From Ktedonobacter sp. SOSP1-85 (GTDB lineage: Bacteria > Chloroflexota > Ktedonobacteria > Ktedonobacterales > Ktedonobacteraceae): a stretch of DNA of 64,000 bases. The notes under the pieces were generated by a model. It was not told where the DNA came from. It saw only the letters and a program-made list of their open reading frames with translations, and searched no databases. Shown piece after piece: positions 8,154-17,545 of the stretch (positions are counted from its first letter, which is position 1; the number at the start of each line of letters is the position of its first letter). Made by a program: the position numbers and the translations under genes. The stretch lies in the NCBI RefSeq assembly GCF_016587415.1, contig NZ_BNJI01000001.1, forward strand, positions 2,705,501-2,769,500, given 5' to 3'.

Positions 8154-10796
8154 CTACTGTAGATTCTCTCGCACGAACTGCGTTACCAACTCTAAAGCGG
8201 CGCCCAACTCAGCCTTGTTCTTGCCACCACCCTGCGCGACGTCTGGGCGACCACCGCCCTTGCCGCCGAGCTTCTGGCCGACGGCAGCGGCGATTTTCCC
8301 AGCGTGCAGGCCACGCTTCGTCAAGGATGGCTCGACATTTACCTGAAGAGCGATGCGCTCCTCCAGGGGGGCGGCAAGAACCACCACGTGTGGCTGCTTT
8401 AATTTTGAACGCATCATCTCGCCCATTTCGCGCAAGACTTTGTCGTCAGGCACATCCACGCTGGTCGCGATGATGGTTACACCGGACAGCTCCTGCCCCT
8501 GTGAGACCAGGGTTTCCACCTGGCGTACCGCGTTCTCGCGCTGGAACTGTGCTACCTGCTTACGCAACGTGCTCAGCTCAGACTGCATCTGCTCCACGCG
8601 CGCTTCAAGCGTGTCGGTCTGTACCTGCAAGCGGGCGGCGAGCGAGTCAATCAGGGCGCTGCGACGGCGCAGATAGGCTTCGGCAGCCCGCCCGGTTAAG
8701 GCTTCAATACGGCGGATGCCAGCGGCAACGCTCGTCTCCTGCACGGTCAGGTAGAGGCCAATCTGGCCTGTTGAGGCGCAATGCGTACCACCACACAGTT
8801 CGGTACTACTGCCCATAGAGACGACACGCACGAGGTCATCGTACTTCTCGCCGAAGAGCGCCATCGCGCCTGTGGCAAGTGCCTCTTGTATAGGCATGAT
8901 AGTAGTATCAACGGGATAATCGGCACGAATCCAACGATTCACCTGCGCATCGATCTGGGCAAGCTCATCTGTAGTCAATCCACGCTGGCTGCTGAAGTCG
9001 AAGCGCAAGCGCTCAGGTTCCACCAGCGATCCCCGCTGCTCCACCTGTGTCCCAAGTAAATCACGTAACGCCTTATGTAAAAGATGCGTGGCGCTGTGAT
9101 TACGCATGGTATCTTCACGGCGCTGGCTAATCACCTCGGCCTGAACGCTATCACCGACGCGCAGGTAGCCCTCGGCGATTTCTCCATAATGCACATAGAG
9201 TCCTTTTACCGGGCGGCGTGTATCGTGTACTTTAAACACGCCCGCCTGGGCCAGAAGGTCTCCACGATCACCAATTTGACCACCGCTCTCGGCATAGAAG
9301 GGGGTCGCATCCAGGATCGCCAGGGCTTGCTGAGGCGCGCTAATGCTCTCGACCTCTTTGCCATCCACAAACAAGGCTACCACCTTACCCGTGCCGGTGA
9401 TGCCCTGGTAGCCAGTGAACTTCGTCGGACCAACGCGCTGGAGCACCTCGTCGAGGTTGGTCTCGTGGTCGGCCTGCGCGAAGTTGCTAGCTGCGCGGCT
9501 GCGCTCCTGCTGCTGCTGCATGGCCTGCTCAAAGCCTGCTGCATCAATGGTAAAACCCTGCTCAGAGGCGATCTCCTGCGTCAGCTCGACCGGGAAACCG
9601 TGGCTATCATAGAGCTTGAAGACTTCGTTGCCTGGAATGACCGAGATCTCTTTTTGGCGCAGGTCGCTCAAGAGGCTCGTCAGCAACTGCAAGCCCGTGT
9701 TGAGGGTCTGGCTAAACTTTTTCTCCTCCAGGCTCAACACGTCGACAATGCGGTCGCGCTGCGTACGCAGTTCGGTGTAGTAGTCACCCATGAGCCTAAT
9801 AACGGTGTCCGCGGCAATGGAGAGGAAGGGCTGATCCAATCCTAGCAGCTTGCCATGGCGCACCGCGCGGCGCAAGACGCGGCGGAAGATATAGCCACGC
9901 CCCTCGTTGCTGGGCAGCACGCCATCGGCAGCCAGGAAGACCAGGGCACGCGCATGATCGGCGATGACGCGCAATGAGGTATCGACGCGCGTCTCCTGCC
10001 CATAGATCTTGCCTGTAAGCTGGGCAAAGTGATCGATAATGGCGCGGAAGATGTCGGTATCAAAGACCGACTCTTTCCCCTGCACAACCATTGAGAGGCG
10101 CTCCAGACCCATTCCAGTATCGATATTAGTCTTGGGCAGCGGCGTGCGGACCCCATCGCGATCCTGGAAAAACTGCATAAAGACCAGGTTCCAGATCTCA
10201 AGGAAACGCTCGCAATCACAGCCCGGTTTACAATCGGCACGTCCACAGCCATGCTCAACGCCACGGTCGTAGTAGATCTCAGAGTCTGGGCCACACGGAC
10301 CCGACGCTCCTGGAGGACCCCACCAGTTATCCTCCAGGCGTACAATAGCCTCATCAGGATAACCTGCGATCTCACTCCAGTAGCGTGGTGCCTCGTCATC
10401 CTCTGGATGGACCGTTGGATGCAGGCGCTGGGCGGGCAACTTGATTACCTGAGTCAGGAACTCCCAGGCGAAAGTGATGGCCTCGCGCTTGAAGTAATCG
10501 CCAACCGAGAAGTTACCCAACATCTCGAAGAAGGTCAACGTGCGCTCGTTGCCCACGATATCGATATCAGTTGTGCGGAAACACTTCTGAGACGAGGTCA
10601 GGCGCGATCCTGGAGGCGTCTCGCGCCCCAGGAAGTAGGGGATCATCTGCTGCATGCCCGCGGTAGTCAGCATCACCGTCGGATCATTGCGTGGAACCAG
10701 GGATGAGCTGGGCACCTTGACGTGGCCTTTGCTCGCGAAGTAATCTAAAAAACGCGCACGAATTTCCGTGCTGGTAAGAGCGATCTCTACAGACAC
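8154..10796 (-). CDS. alaS: alanine--tRNA ligase
   Basis: 880 residues, normal length. It charges tRNA-Ala in the cytosol. I place the start at GTG 10796 because GAGGAGG sits 5 nt upstream and the protein then begins VSVEIALTSTEIRARFLDYF; an ATG 15 codons further upstream has no comparable site. Domains in order: class II aminoacylation domain (HVKVPSSSLVPRNDPTVMLTTAGM), editing domain with HSATHLLHKAL, the metal-binding CGGTHC, a coiled coil (about residues 715-755) and the DHHA1 C-terminus (GGRPDVAQGGG). A palindromic repeat follows its stop. The upstream region is shared with a divergent P-loop gene. Confidence 0.97.
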   Translation of the reverse strand: MSVEIALTSTEIRARFLDYFASKGHVKVPSSSLVPRNDPTVMLTTAGMQQMIPYFLGRETPPGSRLTSSQKCFRTTDIDIVGNERTLTFFEMLGNFSVGDYFKREAITFAWEFLTQVIKLPAQRLHPTVHPEDDEAPRYWSEIAGYPDEAIVRLEDNWWGPPGASGPCGPDSEIYYDRGVEHGCGRADCKPGCDCERFLEIWNLVFMQFFQDRDGVRTPLPKTNIDTGMGLERLSMVVQGKESVFDTDIFRAIIDHFAQLTGKIYGQETRVDTSLRVIADHARALVFLAADGVLPSNEGRGYIFRRVLRRAVRHGKLLGLDQPFLSIAADTVIRLMGDYYTELRTQRDRIVDVLSLEEKKFSQTLNTGLQLLTSLLSDLRQKEISVIPGNEVFKLYDSHGFPVELTQEIASEQGFTIDAAGFEQAMQQQQERSRAASNFAQADHETNLDEVLQRVGPTKFTGYQGITGTGKVVALFVDGKEVESISAPQQALAILDATPFYAESGGQIGDRGDLLAQAGVFKVHDTRRPVKGLYVHYGEIAEGYLRVGDSVQAEVISQRREDTMRNHSATHLLHKALRDLLGTQVEQRGSLVEPERLRFDFSSQRGLTTDELAQIDAQVNRWIRADYPVDTTIMPIQEALATGAMALFGEKYDDLVRVVSMGSSTELCGGTHCASTGQIGLYLTVQETSVAAGIRRIEALTGRAAEAYLRRRSALIDSLAARLQVQTDTLEARVEQMQSELSTLRKQVAQFQRENAVRQVETLVSQGQELSGVTIIATSVDVPDDKVLREMGEMMRSKLKQPHVVVLAAPLEERIALQVNVEPSLTKRGLHAGKIAAAVGQKLGGKGGGRPDVAQGGGKNKAELGAALELVTQFVRENLQ

Positions 10797-11141
10797 AACA
10801 ACCTCCTCAGCGTATGGGAGCGTCTCTTGCGATAAAGACACGTAGAGCGTATGGTTTCAGGTGGCCTGGAATGCCCAGGCGGGGCGTCATTACCGTTACC
10901 ATAATATTACAGTATAAGATGCGCCAACCTGTATTCGTTTCTGCACACAAAGAGACAGACGCAATAGATAAGAGCCGGTTTTATCATCAAAATGCTGTTA
11001 ACAACAACATTTGTGTGAGTGTTTGTTAGTATACAATGAAACACAAAAGCTGCATATGACCTTACGTTCCACCTTTTCATCTGTTTCTTAAAAAGGCGTA
11101 TATATGCATGCGCATTATATCAAAGGAGAAGAAGCATCGCA
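10797..11141. promoter_or_regulatory. divergent intergenic region between alaS and the P-loop kinase
   Basis: 345 bp, AT-richer than its surroundings, between two divergent starts, so promoters for both genes must lie here. The alaS ribosome-binding site (GAGGAGG, minus strand) is at its left edge and AAAGGAG for the right gene at its other edge. I saw no T-box consensus upstream of alaS. Confidence 0.5.
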
Positions 11142-11741
11142 ATGGACACAGCAAGCTCCCAGCAGCGACAACGGCCGCTCTACATTACGCTGCCACAGCG
11201 AACATTAATCGTGCTCTGTGGCCCGGCTGGTGCCGGAAAAAGCACCTTTGCGCGCAACCTCGTTCACGCTAACCAGCATGCGGGCTTCGCGCCAACCATG
11301 ATTATTTCATCTGACTATTGCCGCAGCGTAATCTTCGATGACGAGGCCAGCCAGCAGGCCAATCGTGAAGCCTTCGATCTCTTTCATTTTATTATCGCCA
11401 AACGTATGCGACAAAACCGCACGACTATCGCCGATAGCACGGCCATTTCCTGGGACGCCCGGCGCAACCTGCTTGAACTGGCGCACCGCTACAACTATCA
11501 TACCTGTCTCTTCGTCTTCAATATCACACCCGACATCTGCCTACGCCATGAACAACAACGGCAGCGACGCGTGGGAGCCGACGTGATCAACTATCACTTT
11601 GGCCAGTTACAACAGATACTACTCAACAGTCCCCAGGAAGGCTGGGACCAGATATACCAGCTTGACGAGGAGGATATCGATCACTCAGCAGCTAATATCC
11701 AGCTTCATGTTCTCCCTTTCACGCCCTCACCTGAGGTCTAA
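11142..11741 (+). CDS. P-loop polynucleotide-kinase-like ATPase
   Basis: 199 residues, with AAAGGAG upstream of the ATG. Walker A is GPAGAGKSTFARNL (about residues 28-41). IISSDYCRSVIFDDE and a helix rich in basic residues (AKRMRQNRTTIADSTAI) follow, the pattern of the Pnkp/YjbG-like kinase group that phosphorylates nucleic-acid 5' ends or small molecules. DSTAISWDARR fits the Walker-B/lid area. The substrate cannot be told from the sequence. It stands alone, with the YggT-like gene 112 nt downstream. Confidence 0.7.
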   Translation: MDTASSQQRQRPLYITLPQRTLIVLCGPAGAGKSTFARNLVHANQHAGFAPTMIISSDYCRSVIFDDEASQQANREAFDLFHFIIAKRMRQNRTTIADSTAISWDARRNLLELAHRYNYHTCLFVFNITPDICLRHEQQRQRRVGADVINYHFGQLQQILLNSPQEGWDQIYQLDEEDIDHSAANIQLHVLPFTPSPEV

Positions 11742-11853
11742 GTCTGTATTCTCTTGTTGCGCGTGCTATGTATAGGAAACCTATGGTACAATATAAGTGA
11801 GAGCATCCAGCATTATTATTTTCTGACTGCAGGCAGAAGTGTGAGCAAGAAGC

Positions 11854-12333
11854 ATGTTTCGTCGTAACTATCGGGAAGCCTATGAGCGCATGCGCAACAC
11901 CCCACATTTCAACCAGAATACATACAACGCCTCCACCACAGAGCCGTGGTGGCCTGATTCGACTGCTCCAGTGCCTCCACAGTATCTCTCCAACCTGCCG
12001 TGGCACCGGCGTGCCCTCTACAGCATAGGGCGCTTCTGTGCCGCCCTCATTCGCAAGCTCAACCAGTTGCTTGGCTTCCTGCTCTGGATGTTGACGCTGC
12101 TCCTGGCTGCGCGCTTCCTCTTCACCCTCTTTGGACTAACCCATAGCCTCTTCTCACAGTGGATCTTCGCCGCCAGCTCACCCTTTATGTTCCCCTTCGA
12201 ACGCTTCATGCCTATCTCACACTACAGCGGCTACGCCATCGATGGCTCCATCCTGGTCGCCATCTTTATCTACTGGCTCGGTGTCTTCCTGGTGCGTCGC
12301 TTCCTCAAACTCCTGGTCACACGCCCTGCATAG
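11854..12333 (+). CDS. YggT-family membrane protein
   Basis: 159 residues. A 50-residue polar N-terminus (RNTPHFNQN..., Pro/Trp-rich) precedes two YggT-like hydrophobic hairpins: LLGFLLWMLTLLLAARFLFTLFGL and SILVAIFIYWLGVFLVRRFL. The middle part SSPFMFPFERFMPI ... AIDGSILVAIF resembles the YggT P-x-x-F-R-x-(I/M)-P ... D-x-S-x-I signature. The family is small and integral, with roles suggested in osmotic protection or cell-division regions. A TACAAT box (11787-11792) lies 60 nt upstream. Confidence 0.65.
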   Translation: MFRRNYREAYERMRNTPHFNQNTYNASTTEPWWPDSTAPVPPQYLSNLPWHRRALYSIGRFCAALIRKLNQLLGFLLWMLTLLLAARFLFTLFGLTHSLFSQWIFAASSPFMFPFERFMPISHYSGYAIDGSILVAIFIYWLGVFLVRRFLKLLVTRPA

Positions 12334-12385
12334 CACACAAGAACGTTTAAGGGGTCCCACTCCTCAGACTTGTCGCCTTATAACT

Positions 12386-12394
12386 TGCTATAAT
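12386..12394 (+). promoter_or_regulatory. extended -10 promoter for the HAD gene
   Basis: TGCTATAAT (TGn plus TATAAT at 12389-12394) lies about 60 nt before the ATG at 12455. There is no good -35 at 17 bp, which is usual for extended -10 promoters. Confidence 0.5.
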
Positions 12395-12454
12395 GGGAGA
12401 GATAATTTACACAGATTCTCTGACCAAAGACCTGAGAGGAAGGGCCTTTACCGC

Positions 12455-13426
12455 ATGAGCAAGCCGGGCATCTGGCAACGACCGGAACTACAATTCCCCC
12501 CTGACTTTGATAGCATCTTTTTCGATGTCGATGGCATCCTAATTCATACACTCGAATCGTTCCATGCCACAGATATCGCCACCGCCGAATACATAGTCGG
12601 CACGCTGCATGGACTGGACTGGGGTCAGCATAAAGGGAAAGCCCTGCTGACCTCCATGGATGTGGATATCTTCAAGCAGGCAGGTGGCTATAACAATGAC
12701 TGGGATATGTGCTACCTGCTCGCTTCGCTCTACACGGCGAAGTTGCGCGAATGGCGAGGCACCGAGCTGGCCGAACGCAGCAATGCACAATGGGCCGCCC
12801 TCTCACGCGAGGCCAACCTGCGTGGACACGGAGGACGCACCTGGGTTGAGGAGACCATTCCCGCCAGCGCACGCGCCGACTATGCAATTATTGGCGACAT
12901 TTATCACGAATACTATTGGGGCGGCGAGGGCATGCGTAGATATTACGGCCAGGAGATGCGCTACCTCCCCAGTGACTTCGCGGGACTCTACCACCGGGAG
13001 CATATGCTCTACCAGCCCGATTTCTTTCAACGCCTGCGCGCCGCTGGTATAAAGCATATGGGCATGATCACCGGGCGCGTTGGACCTGAGGTGGAAAGTG
13101 CGCTTGAGCGCATGGAGGCCTATAGCGGTGAGCGCTGGTGGGAGGTCGTTATTCCGGCGGATATCTGCCCCAAGCCTAATCCCCAGGCCCTGCGTATGGC
13201 CATTGAGCGCACGCGCGCACGCGCTGGCCTCTTTATCGGCGATACCGCCGACGACCATGACTTCGTGCGCAAGTACATGCAGGGCCGAGCACCCGGCGAA
13301 CCCATAATCATTGGCGCGATGAGCGTCAATCCCGCCGAGGTCGACCTCTACAAACAGCGTGGCGCGGAGATCATCGTCCCCTCAGTCGAGGACCTGCTGG
13401 ATATCCTCCCCGAAACCGTGAAATAA
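12455..13426 (+). CDS. HAD-superfamily phosphatase
   Basis: 323 residues from the ATG at 12455. The longer open frame upstream runs through the promoter and the end of the previous gene, so it is not used. Motif I is FFDVDGILIHT (DxDG), with aspartate nucleophile and acid/base. Motif II is the Thr of GMITGRVGPEV. The Lys motif lies in CPKPNPQALRMAIE and motif IV is FIGDTADDHDF. A large alpha-helical cap, residues about 30-180, contains HEYYWGGEGMRRYYG. It is a phosphoglycolate-phosphatase-like hydrolase of unknown substrate. It converges on the metallophosphoesterase gene with only a 20-nt gap. Confidence 0.8.
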   Translation: MSKPGIWQRPELQFPPDFDSIFFDVDGILIHTLESFHATDIATAEYIVGTLHGLDWGQHKGKALLTSMDVDIFKQAGGYNNDWDMCYLLASLYTAKLREWRGTELAERSNAQWAALSREANLRGHGGRTWVEETIPASARADYAIIGDIYHEYYWGGEGMRRYYGQEMRYLPSDFAGLYHREHMLYQPDFFQRLRAAGIKHMGMITGRVGPEVESALERMEAYSGERWWEVVIPADICPKPNPQALRMAIERTRARAGLFIGDTADDHDFVRKYMQGRAPGEPIIIGAMSVNPAEVDLYKQRGAEIIVPSVEDLLDILPETVK

Positions 13427-13446
13427 GATTATGTAGTTTGTGTATA

Positions 13447-14322
13447 TTATTGCACACAGCAGGTAATCATAGTGATTTCTGGGCGGCAGTTCAGACGCAC
13501 CTGGGGTGGCTTCATCCCCAGACCACGCGTGGTATATTGCCACATCTCGCCCACGCGGTAGAGGCCACAGGAGTACTTGCGGCCCAACGGCGGCAGCCTG
13601 AGCGCGCCCAACCATGGAAGGCGTACCTGCCCGCCATGCGAATGACCCGAGAGTTGGAGATCAAAACGTTGCGTTTTGGCAGCCACATCGGCGAAGTCTG
13701 GCTCATGCACAAGTAGGATAGCCGCGCCCTGTTCAGGTATCTTGCGTACGACAGCCTGAAACTTCTCCTGGTAGGAGACAGTGCGCGGCACAGAAGGCAC
13801 CTTCCGTTGCTGAAAGAGATCCGCCAGCCCGACGATATGCAGCATCTGGCCCGCCTGCTCAAGCGAGAATACCATCTCGGTAGCGTCATGAATACCATAC
13901 TCCGTGAAGAGGGCACGTAAATACGTGGGACCCTGTGTTCCCACCCGGTGATCATGATTGCCCAGGACCGCGAAGACGCCATCGCGCGCCTGGAGAAAAC
14001 GCAGCGCTTTCAACGCCTCCAGAGCAGGCGGCTCGTATACCGAGAGAAAGTCGCCTGTAATGACCACGATATCGGGGTGCTGCTGGTTAACCGTCTGCAC
14101 AATCTCTTGCAAGCGCGCATAATCCATCCAGGTAGTATCGGCATGGATATCGCTAATGTGAGCTATCCGGTAACCAGCAAAAGCGCTGTCCAGGCGTGGC
14201 AACGCCAGCGAGAACTCGTTTACCTCCAGCCAGGATGGCTCAATGCGACGCGCATAATAGTTCATGCCACCAATAGCTCCCAGAGCTCCAACCAGAACCG
14301 CACCCGCCGCTTTCCATTCCAT
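13447..14322 (-). CDS. membrane-anchored metallophosphoesterase (YkuE/YaeI-like)
   Basis: 291 residues. An N-terminal hydrophobic segment (WKAAGAVLVGALGAIGGM) anchors or exports it. The calcineurin-like fold shows all metal motifs: HISDIHAD (DxH), VITGDFL (GD), VLGNHDHR (GNHD), LLVHEPDF and SGHSHGGQVRLP (GHxHGGQ). Relatives remove phosphate from lipid-type or surface substrates at the cytoplasmic membrane. AAGGAAG lies upstream of the ATG. The C-terminus ends in ITMITCCVQ. Confidence 0.88.
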   Translation of the reverse strand: MEWKAAGAVLVGALGAIGGMNYYARRIEPSWLEVNEFSLALPRLDSAFAGYRIAHISDIHADTTWMDYARLQEIVQTVNQQHPDIVVITGDFLSVYEPPALEALKALRFLQARDGVFAVLGNHDHRVGTQGPTYLRALFTEYGIHDATEMVFSLEQAGQMLHIVGLADLFQQRKVPSVPRTVSYQEKFQAVVRKIPEQGAAILLVHEPDFADVAAKTQRFDLQLSGHSHGGQVRLPWLGALRLPPLGRKYSCGLYRVGEMWQYTTRGLGMKPPQVRLNCRPEITMITCCVQ

Positions 14323-14430
14323 GTTTTCTGTCTTCCTTTTCCTTGGCTGCCTGCTATGCTCTTCATACAGGCTCCTGGCCCACTTTGCATTCAGTGGATA
14401 TTATAGCGCTGCCTGACGCTGAGAGAAAAG

Positions 14431-14503
14431 GCCCGACGCTGCTAAAGCACGCGTCTACATATCGCGCCTTGATATGTAGACGCGTGCTTTAGCAGCGTCG
14501 GGC
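14431..14503. repeat. 33-bp perfect palindrome, inverted copy of the 461-529 element
   Basis: Arms 14431-14463 and 14471-14503, loop gcgcctt. The 67-bp core is identical to that at 462-528 but reversed: the loop here is the reverse complement of that loop. It lies between two divergent genes, where no terminator is expected. Confidence 0.85.
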
Positions 14504-14609
14504 CACCTCACGGCTTTCTATATACTAAGAAAAACAGGCGCTACTCGCTCCACGGACTCAACTTCAACCGCTGCACTTGTCTTGAATATCGATAAAGGAG
14601 CTTGCAGTA

Positions 14610-15359
14610 ATGGCCAGAACCGCGATCATTACAGGCGGTACCAAAGGGCTAGGGAAGGCGATTGCATTGCAGATGGCACGTGAAGGACTTCACCTGGTAC
14701 TTAGCTATCACTCAGATGACGTGGCGGCTCAGGAAACCTACCAGGAATGCCATGTGCTTACCCCACAGGTGCTGGTAATACGTTCCAATGTCGCCAATAC
14801 CCACGATGTTGAGAATCTTTTTCATGTCGCCAGCAGCCAGCTTGGAAGCATCGATGTCCTGATCAATAACGCGGGACTGAATATCGATAAACCAGTGCTG
14901 GAGTTAAGCGAAGAGGACTGGGATCGTGTCGTAGATACTAACATGAAGGGGACCTTTCTCTGCTCCCAATGCGCCGCGCGCTACATGCTCCAGCAGGAAG
15001 CAGGTGGCTACATTATTAACCTGGGAGCCACAACAGGCATCACGGGACGAAAAAATGGCCTGAACTATTGCGCCTCCAAGGCTGGTATCCTGACGATGAC
15101 CAAATGCCTGGCTCTGGAACTGGCGCCAAAGATTCACGTCAACTGCATCCTGCCTGGCTTCATCCAGACCCAGGAGGTTGAGGAGCGCTATGGGACGAGG
15201 GATCCTCAACGCCTCAAAGAGATTGAGCAGAGCATCCCCCTTAACCGCATCGGCCAACCTGAAGAGATAGCCCGGGCCGTTGATTTTCTGCTCTCACCTG
15301 GCGCCGACTTTATTCACGGGCAGAAGCTCATCGTAGATGGCGGAGGATTTATGTACTAA
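14610..15359 (+). CDS. short-chain dehydrogenase/reductase (FabG-like)
   Basis: 249 residues with AAGGAG upstream of the ATG. Classical SDR motifs: TGGTKGLGKAIA (Rossmann glycine motif), NNAGLN, a Ser region and the catalytic YxxxK in NYCASKAGIL. NCILPGFIQT and GQKLIVDGGGFMY at the end match 3-oxoacyl-ACP reductases. It probably reduces a 3-oxoacyl thioester or another ketone with NAD(P)H. No fatty-acid genes are adjacent, so the substrate is open. Its TAA lies inside the left arm of the next hairpin. Confidence 0.9.
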   Translation: MARTAIITGGTKGLGKAIALQMAREGLHLVLSYHSDDVAAQETYQECHVLTPQVLVIRSNVANTHDVENLFHVASSQLGSIDVLINNAGLNIDKPVLELSEEDWDRVVDTNMKGTFLCSQCAARYMLQQEAGGYIINLGATTGITGRKNGLNYCASKAGILTMTKCLALELAPKIHVNCILPGFIQTQEVEERYGTRDPQRLKEIEQSIPLNRIGQPEEIARAVDFLLSPGADFIHGQKLIVDGGGFMY

Positions 15360-15420
15360 GAAAATAGTGTTGAGCCTGGCGGGCACAGCTCGCCAGGCTC
15401 AACACTATTTTCTTAGTACA
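15352..15420. terminator. 30-bp perfect hairpin carrying the SDR stop codon
   Basis: Arms 15352-15381 and 15391-15420, loop ggcacagct. The SDR stop (15357-15359) is within the left arm, and the stop of the convergent HTH gene starts at 15421, directly after the right arm. It is symmetrical and so can serve both genes. Confidence 0.85.
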
Positions 15421-15915
15421 CTATAGTTCAGCCTGGCGCTGCTGAGCGTCATCAATCAGGCCCACCAGGTACTGGAGCTTCTTGATCGTATGCTCAACAT
15501 TGCGCTTGTTGCGCTCGTAGCCATCGGGGGCCAGTTGCTTAAACCAGGTCTGAATATCCTCTTCGGAGATGTCAAACCACTTAGCATCAGCTTGCAAACG
15601 CAGATAGACACGCATCTGCGGGTCCTGCTTCTTACGCACCGGGGCCTGGGGCGCCTCGCCTGCGCTCTCGCGCTCATCGGCCTCGACTGCCGCCGCAAGC
15701 TCAGTCTCGGGATGCAACTCATTGTAGAGCGCCTGTATGTCTGCCGCGCGGAAGAAGGACTCGCGTCCCACGCCTCGCTTTGGCTTGATACGCCCATCCT
15801 TGATCCACTGTTCCAGGGTAATACGATCAATCCCCAGCATACGCGCCGCCTCGCCCGCATCGATAAAGGCAAAACGCCCACCGGGACCTCCCGGCCCTCC
15901 AGGTTTATTTAGCAT
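15421..15915 (-). CDS. MerR-like/excisionase-type HTH protein with C-terminal helical domain
   Basis: 164 residues. After a Gly/Pro start (MLNKPGGPGGPGG) comes a winged-helix domain, FIDAGEAARMLGIDRITLEQWIKDGRIKPKRGVGRESFFRAADIQALYNEL (about residues 15-66), of the MerR/HTH_17 type. An acidic Ala/Glu linker follows, then a helical domain with WFDISEEDIQTWFKQL and YERNKRNVEHTIKKLQYLVGLIDDA. It is probably a DNA-binding regulator. No effector domain is recognisable. It ends directly at the hairpin shared with the SDR. Confidence 0.65.
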   Translation of the reverse strand: MLNKPGGPGGPGGRFAFIDAGEAARMLGIDRITLEQWIKDGRIKPKRGVGRESFFRAADIQALYNELHPETELAAAVEADERESAGEAPQAPVRKKQDPQMRVYLRLQADAKWFDISEEDIQTWFKQLAPDGYERNKRNVEHTIKKLQYLVGLIDDAQQRQAEL

Positions 15916-16247
15916 AGCTCTTTATTCCTCCATAGTATCTGCAAATCATGAATTTTATGGCTTCTCTCCCCAATTATAGCGCACACCACGACCCAGAGAA
16001 CCTGTCCAATCGGGCAGGCACCTTATAATAATATATACATTTGTAACACAAGAGAGAATAAAATAAGCTAAATTGTAAACCAAAAGTAATTTACCATGGA
16101 AAACTATATTTCCCGCGTGTTAATATATTTCTATACATACCTCTTCTCTATCTTGTTTACCCGTGTACAAGATATTTTTGCAGATTCTGTAAATTGCGCA
16201 TGGCATGTGCTAGTTGTCAATATGTGGATTGCGGAGGATTAGTCATT
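15916..16247. other. AT-rich divergent intergenic region
   Basis: 332 bp between the HTH gene and the sensor kinase, strikingly AT-rich from about 16030 to 16180 (runs such as ttataataatatatac). It must hold promoters for both genes. I see no unambiguous -35/-10 pair or gene. Confidence 0.5.
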
Positions 16248-17450
16248 ATGTGGAGTTACCTGCTTACCTCCTGGCCGCGCCTCTTCTTACGTCTCCCCTT
16301 AGCGCTGAAATTATGTATTTGCGGAGTTTGCTTTATTGCTTGTACGACCATCTATTACTGGACCCTGCCCTTTACGCACACCGGGTATATTCTCGCGGTC
16401 CCAATGCTGCTCTCCTCCTGGACCTTCAACAGGTACGGAGCATTCTGCGTCTTTGTCTGCAACATTGGCGTCTTGATCCTCTATAACCTGTTCATCTACC
16501 ACCTGGCACCACTGACGCCAACCTATCTCTACTCGCTGCTGGGAAGTGTCGTGGTCTTGCTTATTGAGGGTTACCTGATGTGTACGCTACGCAGTATGCT
16601 CGACACCACAGAAGAGGCACAGCGGCGCGCAGAGGAGGCACAAAAACAGGGGCACGACGCCTATGAGCGCCAGCGCCAACTCAACCAGCTCAAGAACCAG
16701 TTCATTATCAACGTCAATCACGAGTTGCGCACCCCCCTCTCAGCGGCATATGGCTATATAGAAATGCTCGCACACCTGCTGGAGCAGACCGGCCATCTGA
16801 CACGCGACCTCCACGGGGTCTATCTCAGGAATGCACTCAACTACTGCGACGAGCTGCGACGCCTCGTCAACAACGTGCTGGATACCATGGCTATCGCGAA
16901 TAATAGAGGTGACCTGGTGGTAGAGAATCTACAACTCTATCGTATTGTGTATGACATGGTCGCCCAATTTGAAATGCTTTACCAGTGTCATAACCAGGTG
17001 CATACCAGGATCTCGCGTCACCTCTTTGTCAGTGGGAATGCTCATTGCATACGTCATATTCTCTACAACCTGCTCTCCAACGCCTTCAAATACTCTCCCA
17101 ACATGAGTCCCATCCTTATTGAAGCGGGCACTGATGGGGAACAGGTTCGCATCACCGTCAGCGATAGAGGGGCAGGCATCCCACCACAAGAGCAGGCCAT
17201 GCTCTTCGAGCCATTTGCGCGCCTGCCACAAGACCTGGCGGGACCAACACGTGGCAGCGGCCTGGGCCTGTATATCAGCAAGCACCTGGTCGAAGCCATG
17301 CATGGAAAGATCTGGGTAGAGAGCCAGGGAATACCGGGCACAGGGAGCCAGTTCCACTTTACGCTTCCCGGCATTGTGAAGATGCAGCAACAGTTTGTAC
17401 CTGCGCCTCAGACGCCCATACCGGCACCTGGTCCCGCGATGCTCAATTAG
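16248..17450 (+). CDS. membrane sensor histidine kinase
   Basis: 400 residues. The start is ATG 16248, ten bases after a GGAGG; the frame is open 18 codons further but without a site. The N-terminal 125 residues hold about four membrane segments (LFLRLPLALKLCICGVCFIACT, a PMLLSSWTFNRYGAFCVFVCNIGVLIL region and LYSLLGSVVVLLIEGYL). A coiled linker rich in Glu/Arg/Gln follows. The HisKA H-box is NVNHELRTPLSAAYGY. HATPase boxes are HILYNLLSNAFKY (N), ITVSDRGAGIP (G1) and GSGLGLYISKHLVEAMHG (G2). No response-regulator gene is adjacent, so it is an orphan kinase. The Pro-rich tail is free. Confidence 0.9.
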   Translation: MWSYLLTSWPRLFLRLPLALKLCICGVCFIACTTIYYWTLPFTHTGYILAVPMLLSSWTFNRYGAFCVFVCNIGVLILYNLFIYHLAPLTPTYLYSLLGSVVVLLIEGYLMCTLRSMLDTTEEAQRRAEEAQKQGHDAYERQRQLNQLKNQFIINVNHELRTPLSAAYGYIEMLAHLLEQTGHLTRDLHGVYLRNALNYCDELRRLVNNVLDTMAIANNRGDLVVENLQLYRIVYDMVAQFEMLYQCHNQVHTRISRHLFVSGNAHCIRHILYNLLSNAFKYSPNMSPILIEAGTDGEQVRITVSDRGAGIPPQEQAMLFEPFARLPQDLAGPTRGSGLGLYISKHLVEAMHGKIWVESQGIPGTGSQFHFTLPGIVKMQQQFVPAPQTPIPAPGPAMLN

Positions 17451-17474
17451 GTCTCGCGCCCCCAGTGCTCGCAA

Positions 17475-17545
17475 TAATAAGAGAGAGTGCAGCATGGCCC
17501 TGCCAGCCGAGGGCTGGCAGGGCCATGCTGCACTCTCTCTTATTA
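17475..17545. terminator. 34-bp perfect hairpin between kinase and rsmD
   Basis: Arms 17475-17508 and 17512-17545, loop gag. The rsmD stop codon (17543-17545) forms the end of the right arm. It is a bidirectional terminator position between convergent genes. Confidence 0.85.

Noticed and set aside
10797..11000. T-box leader upstream of alaS
   Set aside because: No AGGGTGGNACCGCG-like antiterminator sequence is visible.
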